From Lysobacteraceae bacterium 2PB (GTDB lineage: Bacteria > Pseudomonadota > Gammaproteobacteria > Xanthomonadales > Xanthomonadaceae): 64,000 bases of DNA. A model generated the notes under the pieces. That model searched no databases, had not been told where the DNA came from, and saw only the letters and a list, made by a program, of their open reading frames with translations. Position numbers and translations under genes: made by a program. Where the stretch lies: NCBI GenBank assembly GCA_005502915.1, contig SCMT01000001.1, forward strand, positions 340,276 to 404,275, read 5' to 3'. This document shows, piece by piece, positions 36,679 to 44,655 of this stretch. Numbering within the stretch: position 1 is the stretch's first letter; every line of letters begins with the position of its first letter.

Positions 36679-38604
36679 ATGTCATTCTCATGGATATTCA
36701 AGCAAGCGAAACCCGGCGACCGCGCACGAGAGTCACAGGTCGAAAAATTCTTCAGCTCGGATGCTGTCGAAGACATTGCGAATGCAATAGTCAGGGAAGG
36801 CATCCAGAATTCCCTTGACGCGGCACCTGAAGATGTCACTGTAAAGGTGCGCATTAAGATTGGCTCTTGGCCTGCAGATATATCGCGCGCTCAATTGCTG
36901 TTATTTGAAAAAGGCTTTCGAGAACATTACACCGCGAAAGGCGTTGCATCAAAACTAAAGAAACCACCTGTAGACGGGGAGAGATTTCGATTCTTAACGT
37001 TTGAAGACTTCGGAACACATGGCCTTAGAGGTGACCCCGCTGCGTGGTGGCCTGACGAGAACGGAGAGTCCGAACCGTTCTTCAACTACTTCCGAGCGGA
37101 AGGAATTTCAGGAAAAACAGACGGGGCGCGAGGAAGACACGGCGTAGGTCGACTCGTGTTTATGTTTGCCAGTCGCACTAGATCCATGTTCGGGCTAACA
37201 CGCAGAACCGCAGAAAATGGGGGTTCCGAAGAACTTCTCATGGGCACCACTGTTCTGAAAAATCATAGAATCGATGACACCCCATACCTACCAGATGGGT
37301 GGTTTGGAATTGCAGACAACAAAGTAGATGGACTCACTCTGCCCATCCAAGATGCCGAATTCATCAATAAATTCAAAAAAGCCTTCTGTCTATCCCGCTC
37401 AGGTGAGAATGGGCTTTCAGTAAGCGTGCCATGGCTGCATGACGATGTAACAACAGCAGCAATTCTTCGGTCTGTTATAACAGGCTACTACCATCCAATC
37501 TTGTCTGGAAAGCTAAAAGTCGAAGTTGTGGACGACGACGATTATGCCAAGTCCATCGAATCAGAATCGATCGAATCGATTATCGAAAATGGTGACACGA
37601 GCCTTCGACATATCAGCCCAATGATCGCTCTTGCGAAGAGAAGCCTTGAAAATCCCAATCTTCTACAATTGAAAGAACACCCTGCAGGCGAAGTCCCTAA
37701 ATGGGGGAACGCAGTAGCTGATGAAGAAACACTCGACCAAATACATGAACTTCTTGAGAGCGGCGAGGTTGCATCAATCAGGGTGCCCATTTATATCAAA
37801 CAAAAAGAGAAATCTCCGGAGATTTCATTCTTTGACATCCACATGACTCGCGATCCAAACGCAAGTGAAAGCAAGATTGATTTTATTCGGGAAGGAATCA
37901 TTATTAGCGATGTAAGACCCCGCAGAACCTCTGGCATACGCGCACTGGTGGTCGTGGAAGAAGGCCCTTTGGCTACCTTTCTTGGGGACTCTGAGAATCC
38001 TTCCCACACGCAATGGCAAAAAGACATGGTTAAGGACAAGTATGTTTATGCACCGGGGAGAATCGAGTTTGTCACACAAAGTGTCCCACAGATAGTCGCA
38101 CTAATTGGCCAAAAACATCGAAAACCGGATACATCACTTTTAATTGATCTTTTCTCCATTCCAGCAAATTCTGGCCACCCCAAGCCGAAGGTCGAGTCGA
38201 AGCAAGATACTGGAAATACCACGGGCGGCGATAATCCTGATATCAAGAAAAAAAGGAAGCGGTACACCATTGAAAAGAGAAAAAACGGCTTTGCCATCAA
38301 AGGCAGCGAAGCCGCAGACTTCAAACCATTCAGCTTTGTTGCAAAATCAGCATATGCGGTTCGCCGAGGAAATGCTTTTTCTAAGTATGACGAAGCAGAC
38401 TTCTCCTTCAAAAGCGAAGATATTCAGATTGCTTACAGCAATTGCGAACTCAAAAGCATTGGCGCCAACTGGGTCATAGCCCACGCCAAACAACCTGACT
38501 TCGAACTCTGCGTTACGGGATTCGACTCTTCCCACCGCGATGTTATCGTGGAAGTCAAGGAGATTGTCGCCGCATCAAACGAGGAGGCCGACGATGCTGC
38601 GTGA
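36679..38604 (+). CDS. GHKL-fold ATPase (MutL/MORC/Hsp90-like), putative defence protein
   Basis: A 641-aa protein with a Bergerat ATP-binding fold at the N-terminus: N-box E40, N44 and D47-A48 in REGIQNSLDAA; G1 box D110-F-G112 in FEDFGTHGL; glycine-rich lid GRHGVGR at 152-158; and a GTxV-type strand in LMGTTVL near 195. It differs from sensor kinases and from MutL itself (no RxGEAL lid). After a long middle region with a VRPRRTSGIRALV stretch comes a Lys-rich linker (near residue 490) and a beta-rich C-terminus (FELCVTGFDSSHRDVIVEVKE). The ATG at 36679 follows AGGGGAT; an upstream ATG at 36640 also exists. Codon use is much less GC-rich than in aceE. First gene of a coupled three-gene operon. 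Confidence 0.8.
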   Translation: MSFSWIFKQAKPGDRARESQVEKFFSSDAVEDIANAIVREGIQNSLDAAPEDVTVKVRIKIGSWPADISRAQLLLFEKGFREHYTAKGVASKLKKPPVDGERFRFLTFEDFGTHGLRGDPAAWWPDENGESEPFFNYFRAEGISGKTDGARGRHGVGRLVFMFASRTRSMFGLTRRTAENGGSEELLMGTTVLKNHRIDDTPYLPDGWFGIADNKVDGLTLPIQDAEFINKFKKAFCLSRSGENGLSVSVPWLHDDVTTAAILRSVITGYYHPILSGKLKVEVVDDDDYAKSIESESIESIIENGDTSLRHISPMIALAKRSLENPNLLQLKEHPAGEVPKWGNAVADEETLDQIHELLESGEVASIRVPIYIKQKEKSPEISFFDIHMTRDPNASESKIDFIREGIIISDVRPRRTSGIRALVVVEEGPLATFLGDSENPSHTQWQKDMVKDKYVYAPGRIEFVTQSVPQIVALIGQKHRKPDTSLLIDLFSIPANSGHPKPKVESKQDTGNTTGGDNPDIKKKRKRYTIEKRKNGFAIKGSEAADFKPFSFVAKSAYAVRRGNAFSKYDEADFSFKSEDIQIAYSNCELKSIGANWVIAHAKQPDFELCVTGFDSSHRDVIVEVKEIVAASNEEADDAA

Positions 38605-39379
38605 ATTCAATTACACAGGCCGGCGCAAAATTCTGCGCGAACATATAAACATTCATGTCAAGCAAGATGAAAGCGGAAACATATCTTTTTCCGCGAAGCT
38701 AGATCTTACCGAATATGAATTTGAGAAAATTACGCCAGAACCGCGTGTTTTTGTTGAAGCCTACAGAGGTGCAACTGCAACATGGAAAAGATTCTCTTTT
38801 GGCGGCGTCCGCTCAATTGCCCCACCGGACGATCTATTCCTGAACGAATTTCGCGTACCGGAGGGAATACTTTTTCGAGTTCGAGTTACGTCTTTTGAAC
38901 CCGGATCTCCAGGCAAGCTGTTAGCCGAAGCTGATGCATTGCGGGCACGATCATTAGGTGATACAGACGGCTTTGTCGAGCCACTCATTCAACACATGGC
39001 GACAGATGACATTGGACAAGAACTCTGGCGCATCCATTACTCTGACGACCTCCCGATCCTGAAGATCAACGACAAAATCGCCATAGGTGTCGAGCAATTT
39101 CTTACAAGCCCGACATTTCGGTCGATTTATGCCCCATGTGTAATGCGACAAGTATTGCAAAGAATTTTGCTGATCGAACTCTTCTCTGCGGATGAAGATG
39201 AATCAAACTGGAAACAGCGCTGGGTGCAGTTCGCAACCCGCTTATCTGGGCGGCGCCCGCCGGAATACACTAAAAACGAAAACATTGAAGAAATCGAAGA
39301 GTGGATCGATGACGCAGCTGAAGCGTTTTGCCAATCATCAGAATCATTGATGAAATTCAATACGGAGACGTCGCGATGA
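38594..39379 (+). CDS. Unrecognised 261-aa protein, second gene of the GHKL-ATPase operon
   Basis: The gene overlaps the ATPase gene by 11 bp and has its own GAGGAGG ribosome binding site inside that gene's end. The N-terminal half looks beta-rich (REHINIHVKQDESGNISFSA, VFVEAYRGATATWKRFSFGG), the C-terminal half alpha-helical with a Trp-rich tail (ELWRIHYSDDLPILKINDK, NWKQRWVQF, EEIEEWIDDAAEAF). No nuclease, helicase or membrane motif is evident. I cannot name a family. Tight coupling to the ATPase suggests a partner in the same complex. Confidence 0.72.
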   Translation: MLREFNYTGRRKILREHINIHVKQDESGNISFSAKLDLTEYEFEKITPEPRVFVEAYRGATATWKRFSFGGVRSIAPPDDLFLNEFRVPEGILFRVRVTSFEPGSPGKLLAEADALRARSLGDTDGFVEPLIQHMATDDIGQELWRIHYSDDLPILKINDKIAIGVEQFLTSPTFRSIYAPCVMRQVLQRILLIELFSADEDESNWKQRWVQFATRLSGRRPPEYTKNENIEEIEEWIDDAAEAFCQSSESLMKFNTETSR

Positions 39380-40086
39380 TCCTCAGAAAATTCAACTCTG
39401 CAGGCATTCAAGAATTCTCAAAATATTTGAATGATCTCGGCATAGATCCGACCCTCCTTGTCCCGGAAGAGCTGCTAGTGTCGCCCCTCTTTACATTAGA
39501 GGTGAGTCCAAATGTTGTTATTGAGAAGCAAATTTTTTCGGATAGACTTGAGTGTGCGAAGCATCTTCATAAAGCGCTTGCGCCGGTTAGCTCGAGTGAC
39601 CTTATGGATGCCGGACTATGGGCTTGGATGAGCCTTTTCTACTTCGACGTTGTTTGTCCAAGCACGAATGGTCGACGGTATCCTGGCGAACGAGCTAGGC
39701 ACATACCGCAAATGACAAACTACCGGCGATTCTACAGGCACCTCCTGCTGAATCCGCTAACAATCTACAGCGCCCACAAAGATGAATTGCACAATGTACT
39801 GGCAGTTCTCTCTAACCCCGTCCACAAGCCCGGCGAGATTTCAGAACAACTAGCATCAAGACAAGAACTGATTACCAATAAGGGAATCCTACGCTTGGCT
39901 ACGGATCTTTACTTTGATAGAAACACTAAACGTGTCAAAACAGGCGCCGGAGGAAAGTCAGGGGGCTCTGCGCGTCGACTTGCAATCTTCATCAATCAGA
40001 TCGACTTGACCTACGATTTATATGAAATAAATCCCGCATATTTATTGTCAATCCTGCCACGCGAATTTGACAAATTCAGACAATAG
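39376..40086 (+). CDS. Unrecognised 236-aa protein, third gene of the GHKL-ATPase operon
   Basis: The start codon overlaps the preceding stop (ATGA). The protein begins ILRKFNSAGIQEFSKYLNDL, echoing the start of its upstream neighbour (LREFNYTG...). It contains YRRFYRHLLLNPLTIYSAHK, a helical region around LASRQELITNKGILRLATDL, and a basic glycine-rich loop KTGAGGKSGGSARRL, and ends DLYEINPAYLLSILPREFDKF. No family is recognised; a DNA- or nucleotide-binding role for the Lys/Gly/Ser loop is only a possibility. It ends one base before the convergent methyltransferase gene, so the two transcripts collide tail to tail. Confidence 0.72.
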   Translation: MILRKFNSAGIQEFSKYLNDLGIDPTLLVPEELLVSPLFTLEVSPNVVIEKQIFSDRLECAKHLHKALAPVSSSDLMDAGLWAWMSLFYFDVVCPSTNGRRYPGERARHIPQMTNYRRFYRHLLLNPLTIYSAHKDELHNVLAVLSNPVHKPGEISEQLASRQELITNKGILRLATDLYFDRNTKRVKTGAGGKSGGSARRLAIFINQIDLTYDLYEINPAYLLSILPREFDKFRQ

Positions 40087-41613
40087 TCAATTCATGCAAT
40101 TCACAACAATATTGGCAATTTTTTTTGCCAGCAAAGGAGGAACCGCATTCCCCACCTGAACATATTGCGCTGTTCGCTCGCCCGTAAAAAAATAATTATC
40201 CGGGAACGTCTGCGCCCGGGCAGCTTCTCGCACCGTGAAACTTCGGCATTGAGCCAATTCCGGATGGATGAAGTAATGCCCATCCTTGGAAATATGACTA
40301 ACCACCGTTGCCGAAGGGCTGCCTGATGCCTGGACACGGAAGCGATTGGCGAATTTGCCGGACTCCCAGCTTCTGTGATCCGCAGCCAATGCCATTGGAA
40401 ATTCGTTCGTGGAGGGCGATCTGCCCTCTCGCTCTGCGCAGTACGCAGCACAGAACATATAGCGACCAAGATCACTCGCCATATGCCCACGCGAGTCGTG
40501 ATTGAGCGTGACACCAAGTCTGGGATCGCGATACCAGTCAGCATGCGCCAGCGAGACACGTTGATCCGGCGCACGTCGTGAAGCGCGCTCGATGTCGGCC
40601 ACGAATTCAACATCCCGGATCACATCCGCCACATCATGAAGCTCTCGCTTGCGTGACAACGCGGAGAGCACGTTGCGTCGCTGCCGCTCAACCTCGTTCA
40701 GCCAGGCATCTGCTGAATCACCCTTCGAGAGGGCGCTGCGGATTTTAGGCAGGTCACGGATGACCCTCCCTACCGAGACGGCGTCTGTACCGACAAGAGG
40801 CGAAGGAGTCTTGAGTCCAAGCCCACGACGAATGCCGAGAAGAATCACTCGATGCCTCGCCTGCGGGATTCCCAGTTCCTCGGCCTTGACGAGAAATCTC
40901 GAAAGACCTGACTCCGGCTCTCCCAACTCGTACGCACCGCCAGCCGCATCGGCCGACAGCGGATAGATGTCGTAGATGCCATTCGAACGACCATACAGCG
41001 CCCTTCCGGGGTCATGCAGGTCACGAAGAATGTCAGGAAACATCCTTCGGTCGCCGACCTTTGCCGTCAGGATGCCCTTGACGTTCTCCATCACAAAGAC
41101 CGGTGGCGAAAACCTCGACAGGATCTGCAGATACTCCCGGTAGAGGAAGTGACGGTGATCCTCTTCAGGCACATAGTCCGTCTTGCCCTTGTTTCGTGCC
41201 CTGCCCACCAAGGAGTACGCCTGACAAGGTGGCCCTCCGACCAGAACCCAGGGCTCGCCGCGCATCACGCGACGCTGGATTTCCGAATGAAGTCGTGGCG
41301 ACTCCGGTCCGAGCTCCAGCAAGAGGGCTTCCCGAGTGGCTTCAAGCCATTCCCGTGCGTTATCACCGCGGAGGTCCTCAACTCGCATCTCGCCACGAAT
41401 GATCCGGTAGTAATCCTCGGGAACATCATCGGCCCGGGCAAAGCGCCGATAGAAGGCCCGAAGCGTCAATGTCCGATGCGCATTCACTTCCTTCTCGGCA
41501 GAGACCCGTATGCTGAAAGCCGGACGATCACTGCCCGGCATGCGGAGACTGGAAAAGCCTTCGCCCAGCCCGCCCGGACCGGCAAAGATATCCACAACCC
41601 CGATCGGGTTCAT
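40087..41613 (-). CDS. DNA (cytosine-5) methyltransferase, Dcm type
   Basis: A 508-aa C5-cytosine methyltransferase with motifs in order: I DIFAGPGGLGEGF (8-20), IV GGPPCQAYS with catalytic Cys130, VI ENVKG (176-180), VIII QARHRVILLG (251-260), and X QVGNAVPP (486-493). A target-recognition region of about 180 residues lies between VIII and IX. The ATG at 41613 starts next to motif I, so nothing precedes the catalytic domain; an upstream TTG at 41637 is less likely. It is divergent from a Vsr nuclease 41 bp away and convergent with the GHKL operon, so all five genes form one compact locus. It would modify host DNA; the target sequence is unknown. Confidence 0.95.
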   Translation of the reverse strand: MNPIGVVDIFAGPGGLGEGFSSLRMPGSDRPAFSIRVSAEKEVNAHRTLTLRAFYRRFARADDVPEDYYRIIRGEMRVEDLRGDNAREWLEATREALLLELGPESPRLHSEIQRRVMRGEPWVLVGGPPCQAYSLVGRARNKGKTDYVPEEDHRHFLYREYLQILSRFSPPVFVMENVKGILTAKVGDRRMFPDILRDLHDPGRALYGRSNGIYDIYPLSADAAGGAYELGEPESGLSRFLVKAEELGIPQARHRVILLGIRRGLGLKTPSPLVGTDAVSVGRVIRDLPKIRSALSKGDSADAWLNEVERQRRNVLSALSRKRELHDVADVIRDVEFVADIERASRRAPDQRVSLAHADWYRDPRLGVTLNHDSRGHMASDLGRYMFCAAYCAEREGRSPSTNEFPMALAADHRSWESGKFANRFRVQASGSPSATVVSHISKDGHYFIHPELAQCRSFTVREAARAQTFPDNYFFTGERTAQYVQVGNAVPPLLAKKIANIVVNCMN

Positions 41614-41654
41614 GCTGTGACTGGAATTGACCAACAAGGCTGCAGGCTCGCGCT

Positions 41655-42101
41655 ATGACAGATGTGATGAGTGCCGACAAGAGGTCAGCGCTGATGTCCC
41701 GCATCAAGAGTAAGAACACGAAGCCGGAAATGCTAGTCCGGCGCGCACTTTGGCACGCCGGACTTCGCTACCGACTGCATGCGCGTCACCTGCCCGGACG
41801 CCCTGACCTCGTCCTGCCGCGTTGGCGCGCTGTCGTCTTCGTGCATGGCTGCTTCTGGCATCAACATCCGGGCTGCCCCTTGGCCGCAGTGCCCGCCACA
41901 CGGCCTGATTTCTGGCAGTCCAAGCTCGCAGGAAACCGCCAGCGTGACGACCGCGCAAGGGAAGCGCTTGTCAACGCAGGCTGGAGAGTCGCCGTGGTAT
42001 GGGAGTGCGTCTTGAGGAGGTCTCCGGAAACCACAGTCCGCGATCTGATCGAATGGATTCGCGGGCCTGATCCGCTGCTTGACCTGAGCGGCAATCTGTA
42101 G
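41655..42101 (+). CDS. vsr: Very short patch repair (Vsr) endonuclease
   Basis: A 148-aa nuclease with the Vsr signature: SRIKSKNTKPEMLVRRALW at the N-terminus, RLHARHLPGRPDLVLPR with the catalytic Asp, and VVFVHGCFWHQHPGC with the conserved His and zinc Cys residues. Vsr nicks beside T:G mismatches that arise when 5-methylcytosine deaminates, so it normally accompanies Dcm enzymes, as here in divergent orientation. In some GHKL-ATPase restriction loci a Vsr-like protein serves as the restriction nuclease, so either role is possible. Composition is intermediate between the AT-richer operon and the backbone. Confidence 0.95.
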   Translation: MTDVMSADKRSALMSRIKSKNTKPEMLVRRALWHAGLRYRLHARHLPGRPDLVLPRWRAVVFVHGCFWHQHPGCPLAAVPATRPDFWQSKLAGNRQRDDRAREALVNAGWRVAVVWECVLRRSPETTVRDLIEWIRGPDPLLDLSGNL

Positions 42102-42286
42102 CCTGCATGATCAACCTGACAGAACGCACAGCCCACACTTCTCGATCGACCCTGTCTGCCGCGTTACCATGCAAGTCAGCACTATTCTTCCTGAGCATCT
42201 GGACCGATCAGCCTGTTTTTTATCATGGCCGGATCAATCGCCCTGCTCACTTGGCTGCCATGCAGCCTTCACGAGGGAATGACCCC

Positions 42287-42569
42287 ATGAGAATGCTTCT
42301 ACTCGTTGCGCATCTGCTGGGGCTGGTGCTCAGCGGGTGCTCGAATGCGCAAGGGCGCTTTCGGCCCGTCAGACCGCATGGCCTCCAGGCTGATCGTGTT
42401 CTCCGGCATGGGGTATGCCGGTTCCTATGCGTTCGCGTTCGACAGCCTGGCGGTGGAAGGCGATCGTCTCGTCATCACCCTTCACACCGGCACCAAAGCA
42501 TCGATCATGTTGCGGGACGTCGGGTCCAGGCTCCAGATCGATGACGAGCCATTGACGTTCTACAAGTGA
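42287..42569 (+). pseudogene. Small lipoprotein gene, probably frameshifted
   Basis: A lipoprotein signal starts at ATG 42287 (MRMLLLVAHLLGLVLSGCSN, lipobox LSGC) but this frame leaves into Arg/His-rich sequence and stops at 42544. From about 42380 the neighbouring frame encodes a sensible protein end, with LIVFSGMGYAGSYAFAF, VEGDRLVITLHTGTKASIM and a stop at 42569. Joining both would give a lipoprotein of about 90 residues. A one-base frameshift, either real or a sequencing error, is the simplest explanation. Function is unknown. Confidence 0.5.
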
Positions 42570-42609
42570 CGACGCCGACGTCCGCGCATGATCGGTACGC
42601 ACGGGAACA

Positions 42610-42852
42610 GTGAGCGCAGCGAACCCCACCGGAACGGCGCGAGGGGCTGGGACACCCGAAGCGCATCGCGCATGGCGCGCATACCGCGAAGCGCAATGCA
42701 CGCTCGAACCCTTCGCGCAGGGCATGGCGCGGGATCTTTCGGAACACCTGACCGAGGCCTGCCGGGCACGCATGACCCGGGCCCGGATCGATGAAATCAA
42801 GGCATTCCATACCGATGCGGATCCAGGCCGATCTACGGGAAATGGACACTGA
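42610..42852 (+). pseudogene. Remnant of an LprI-like immunity lipoprotein gene
   Basis: The reading frame encodes HRAWRAYREAQCTLEPF then AQGMARDLSEHLTEACRARM, almost identical to the C-terminal ~50 residues of the intact lipoprotein at 44074-44655. There is no signal peptide, lipobox or first half of the domain; the residues before the similarity are unrelated. It is therefore a truncated, probably non-functional copy, unless translated from an internal start as a free-standing fragment. Confidence 0.75.
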
Positions 42853-43059
42853 ATCCAGATGTGGTGTCGACATGGGTTTGCCGCGCAGACGGCAATCAGC
42901 GCTTCGATGGCGTCCACATGTCGGAAAACCCTGACACGGAATCGGGCGGTTCTCCGATGCAACACCCCATGCCCTTTCGGCAGCATGGCACCAGGTAGAG
43001 GCTCGGGGCCTCGACTGACTTAGAATGCGCAGGCCCCAGCCAGGACATGGAATGACGTC

Positions 43060-43788
43060 ATGGATCACAACAGACTTAAGACGATTGCCTGCATTGCGCT
43101 CGCACTGATACTCGTACCAGCATGCCGGAAAGCCGAGCCCACCGAGCAGGCAATCGCTCCGCAGCCGGCGGATCAGTCCGAAGCTGACGCCCCATCGAGA
43201 CGCACGCAGACACCTGCAGAAGAAGCCTCGGTGACGGCCAACGCCAGTCGCCATGTGCGCGCATCGGACCTCAATCGATTCGACTACGTCATGTCGAAGG
43301 CTTCGATCACATGTGAAGACGCAGCGCGCGGACTGGACTGCACCATGGGCAATCCCGACAACGGCAATACGTTCGATGTCCGCATGCATTCCGGGTGCGG
43401 GGCTTCGGGCTTCTTCGGCGGCGTGACCGCCGAGGCCAACCTCTTCGATCGCTATCCACCGAAGTCGGGCGCATGGCCTGCCTCGTTCCGCAAAGGCCAG
43501 TTCGTCTGCATTCTCGCGGAGGCCGGCAGCGCCGACGAGGCGTATCTCTACTATGTCGTCGAAACGCCGACGGACAGCGTCGCCGATTGCGCCTCAAGCA
43601 GACTGTGCAAGGACTACGGCAGCAGACCCGTCACATGGAACGTACCGCGCAGCGGAGACGAATGTCGGACCACAGGCACCGGCGTCTTCGAAGGCGATTG
43701 CGCCATGGGGTGGATCGAGGCCGAAAAGGTGGAGGCGTTCACGATGGGACTGATCCCCGAACCAGACTATCGACAGCCACAGGGATGA
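43060..43788 (+). CDS. Cys-rich lipoprotein, unknown function
   Basis: A 242-aa protein. Residues 1-22 are a lipoprotein signal with lipobox VPAC (LILVPACRKAE), followed by a disordered Pro/Glu/Thr-rich linker to about residue 65. The globular part contains at least eight further cysteines (for example in SITCEDAARGLDC, SGCGASGF, FVCILAEA, DCASSRLC), consistent with disulfides in the periplasm. No family is recognised. It stands between the restriction-type locus and the toxin/immunity pair and could itself be an immunity lipoprotein, but no adjacent toxin gene supports this. Confidence 0.75.
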   Translation: MDHNRLKTIACIALALILVPACRKAEPTEQAIAPQPADQSEADAPSRRTQTPAEEASVTANASRHVRASDLNRFDYVMSKASITCEDAARGLDCTMGNPDNGNTFDVRMHSGCGASGFFGGVTAEANLFDRYPPKSGAWPASFRKGQFVCILAEAGSADEAYLYYVVETPTDSVADCASSRLCKDYGSRPVTWNVPRSGDECRTTGTGVFEGDCAMGWIEAEKVEAFTMGLIPEPDYRQPQG

Positions 43789-44073
43789 TGATTGATGACC
43801 CAGGGAAGGATCGTTCGCCTCATTGAATCAGAAGGCAAGACACGGACGCTGCGACGAGGAGGCAGACGTTATAGCCTTCAATTGCCGAGATGAGCATGTT
43901 GCTGGAATTGCTTTTCATATGCGTTTTTTCGAATGCTGTAGATTTTTACGGATGAGGTTCACTATGCCAACATAACCCCGTTCGATCCACGCCCGCACTA
44001 CCATGCGCAATCGCGCCAAAACGCCCGTTCTGGACACTTCGATGGATGCGAACCGTTGAATAAGGAATCGTAC

Positions 44074-44655
44074 ATGAGACGCCCGCAACCTCTTCGACTG
44101 CCCCTCTTCCTTCTGGCAATTACAATGCCGATAGCTGGATGCGCCGGCAACGATTCGTCCCATCTTGTCGCTGCGGCTGGCTCTGGCCAGAAGTCGCAGC
44201 TTTCGGCCGTCGAGACCGTGCTGGAAGATTGCGACGGCATCCCGTCACTGGACGGCAAGCGTTCTTGTTATGCGCGGCAGGATCAGAACCTGATCGACGA
44301 ATGCGAGCGCACCCATCCCATGCGTTGCAGGCCATACCGGGAGATGCATGGCGCGGAGCGGGAACTCGCGGAAATCGAACAGTCGTCCATCGAATCCGCC
44401 CAAAAAGCCTTTGCGTCCTATGCCGATGGCGATGCCGCGTACTTGAACGACTTGGACGCCGCCGCGCGCGAAGCGAATCATGCTTGGCGCGCATACCGCG
44501 AAGCGCAATGCGCCCTCGAACCCTTCGCACAGGGCATGTCGCGCGATCTTGCCGAAAATCTGACTGAGGCCTGTCGCGCCCGGATGACTCGCATCCGGAT
44601 CGATGAACTCAGGGCGCTCTATGCGCCCGCGCGCATGGAGAGCGAATTGCCATGA
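44074..44655 (+). CDS. LprI/DUF1311-like lipoprotein, probable immunity protein of the adjacent effector
   Basis: A 193-aa lipoprotein. The lipobox IAGC follows a hydrophobic stretch (LPLFLLAITMPIAGC). The mature part has the Cys pattern of the LprI N-terminal family: SCYARQ, DECERTHPMRC, then the signature helix AWRAYREAQCALEPF and EACRARMTRIRIDEL. LprI-like proteins inhibit lysozymes. An AAGGAA site supports the ATG at 44074. The stop codon overlaps the start of the XVIPCD effector gene (ATGA), the usual order for Xanthomonas T4SS toxin/immunity pairs. It would protect the producer's periplasm against its own effector. Confidence 0.82.
   Translation: MRRPQPLRLPLFLLAITMPIAGCAGNDSSHLVAAAGSGQKSQLSAVETVLEDCDGIPSLDGKRSCYARQDQNLIDECERTHPMRCRPYREMHGAERELAEIEQSSIESAQKAFASYADGDAAYLNDLDAAAREANHAWRAYREAQCALEPFAQGMSRDLAENLTEACRARMTRIRIDELRALYAPARMESELP

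Noticed and set aside
36679..40086. Canonical MZA system
   Set aside because: The GHKL ATPase fits, but neither the Z1 helicase nor an AIPR-domain protein is recognisable among the partner genes.
36679..42101. BREX or DISARM system
   Set aside because: No PglZ, BrxC/PglY, DrmA/B/C or large SNF2 helicase is present; the only helicase-like gene in the window is far away and of another family.
42505..43389. 294-aa minus-strand open frame across the lipoprotein remnants
   Set aside because: It has no ribosome binding site, is Arg/Cys/His-rich without domains, and lies antisense to the lipoprotein at 43060 and to the immunity remnant, both of which have protein-level homology or signal peptides.
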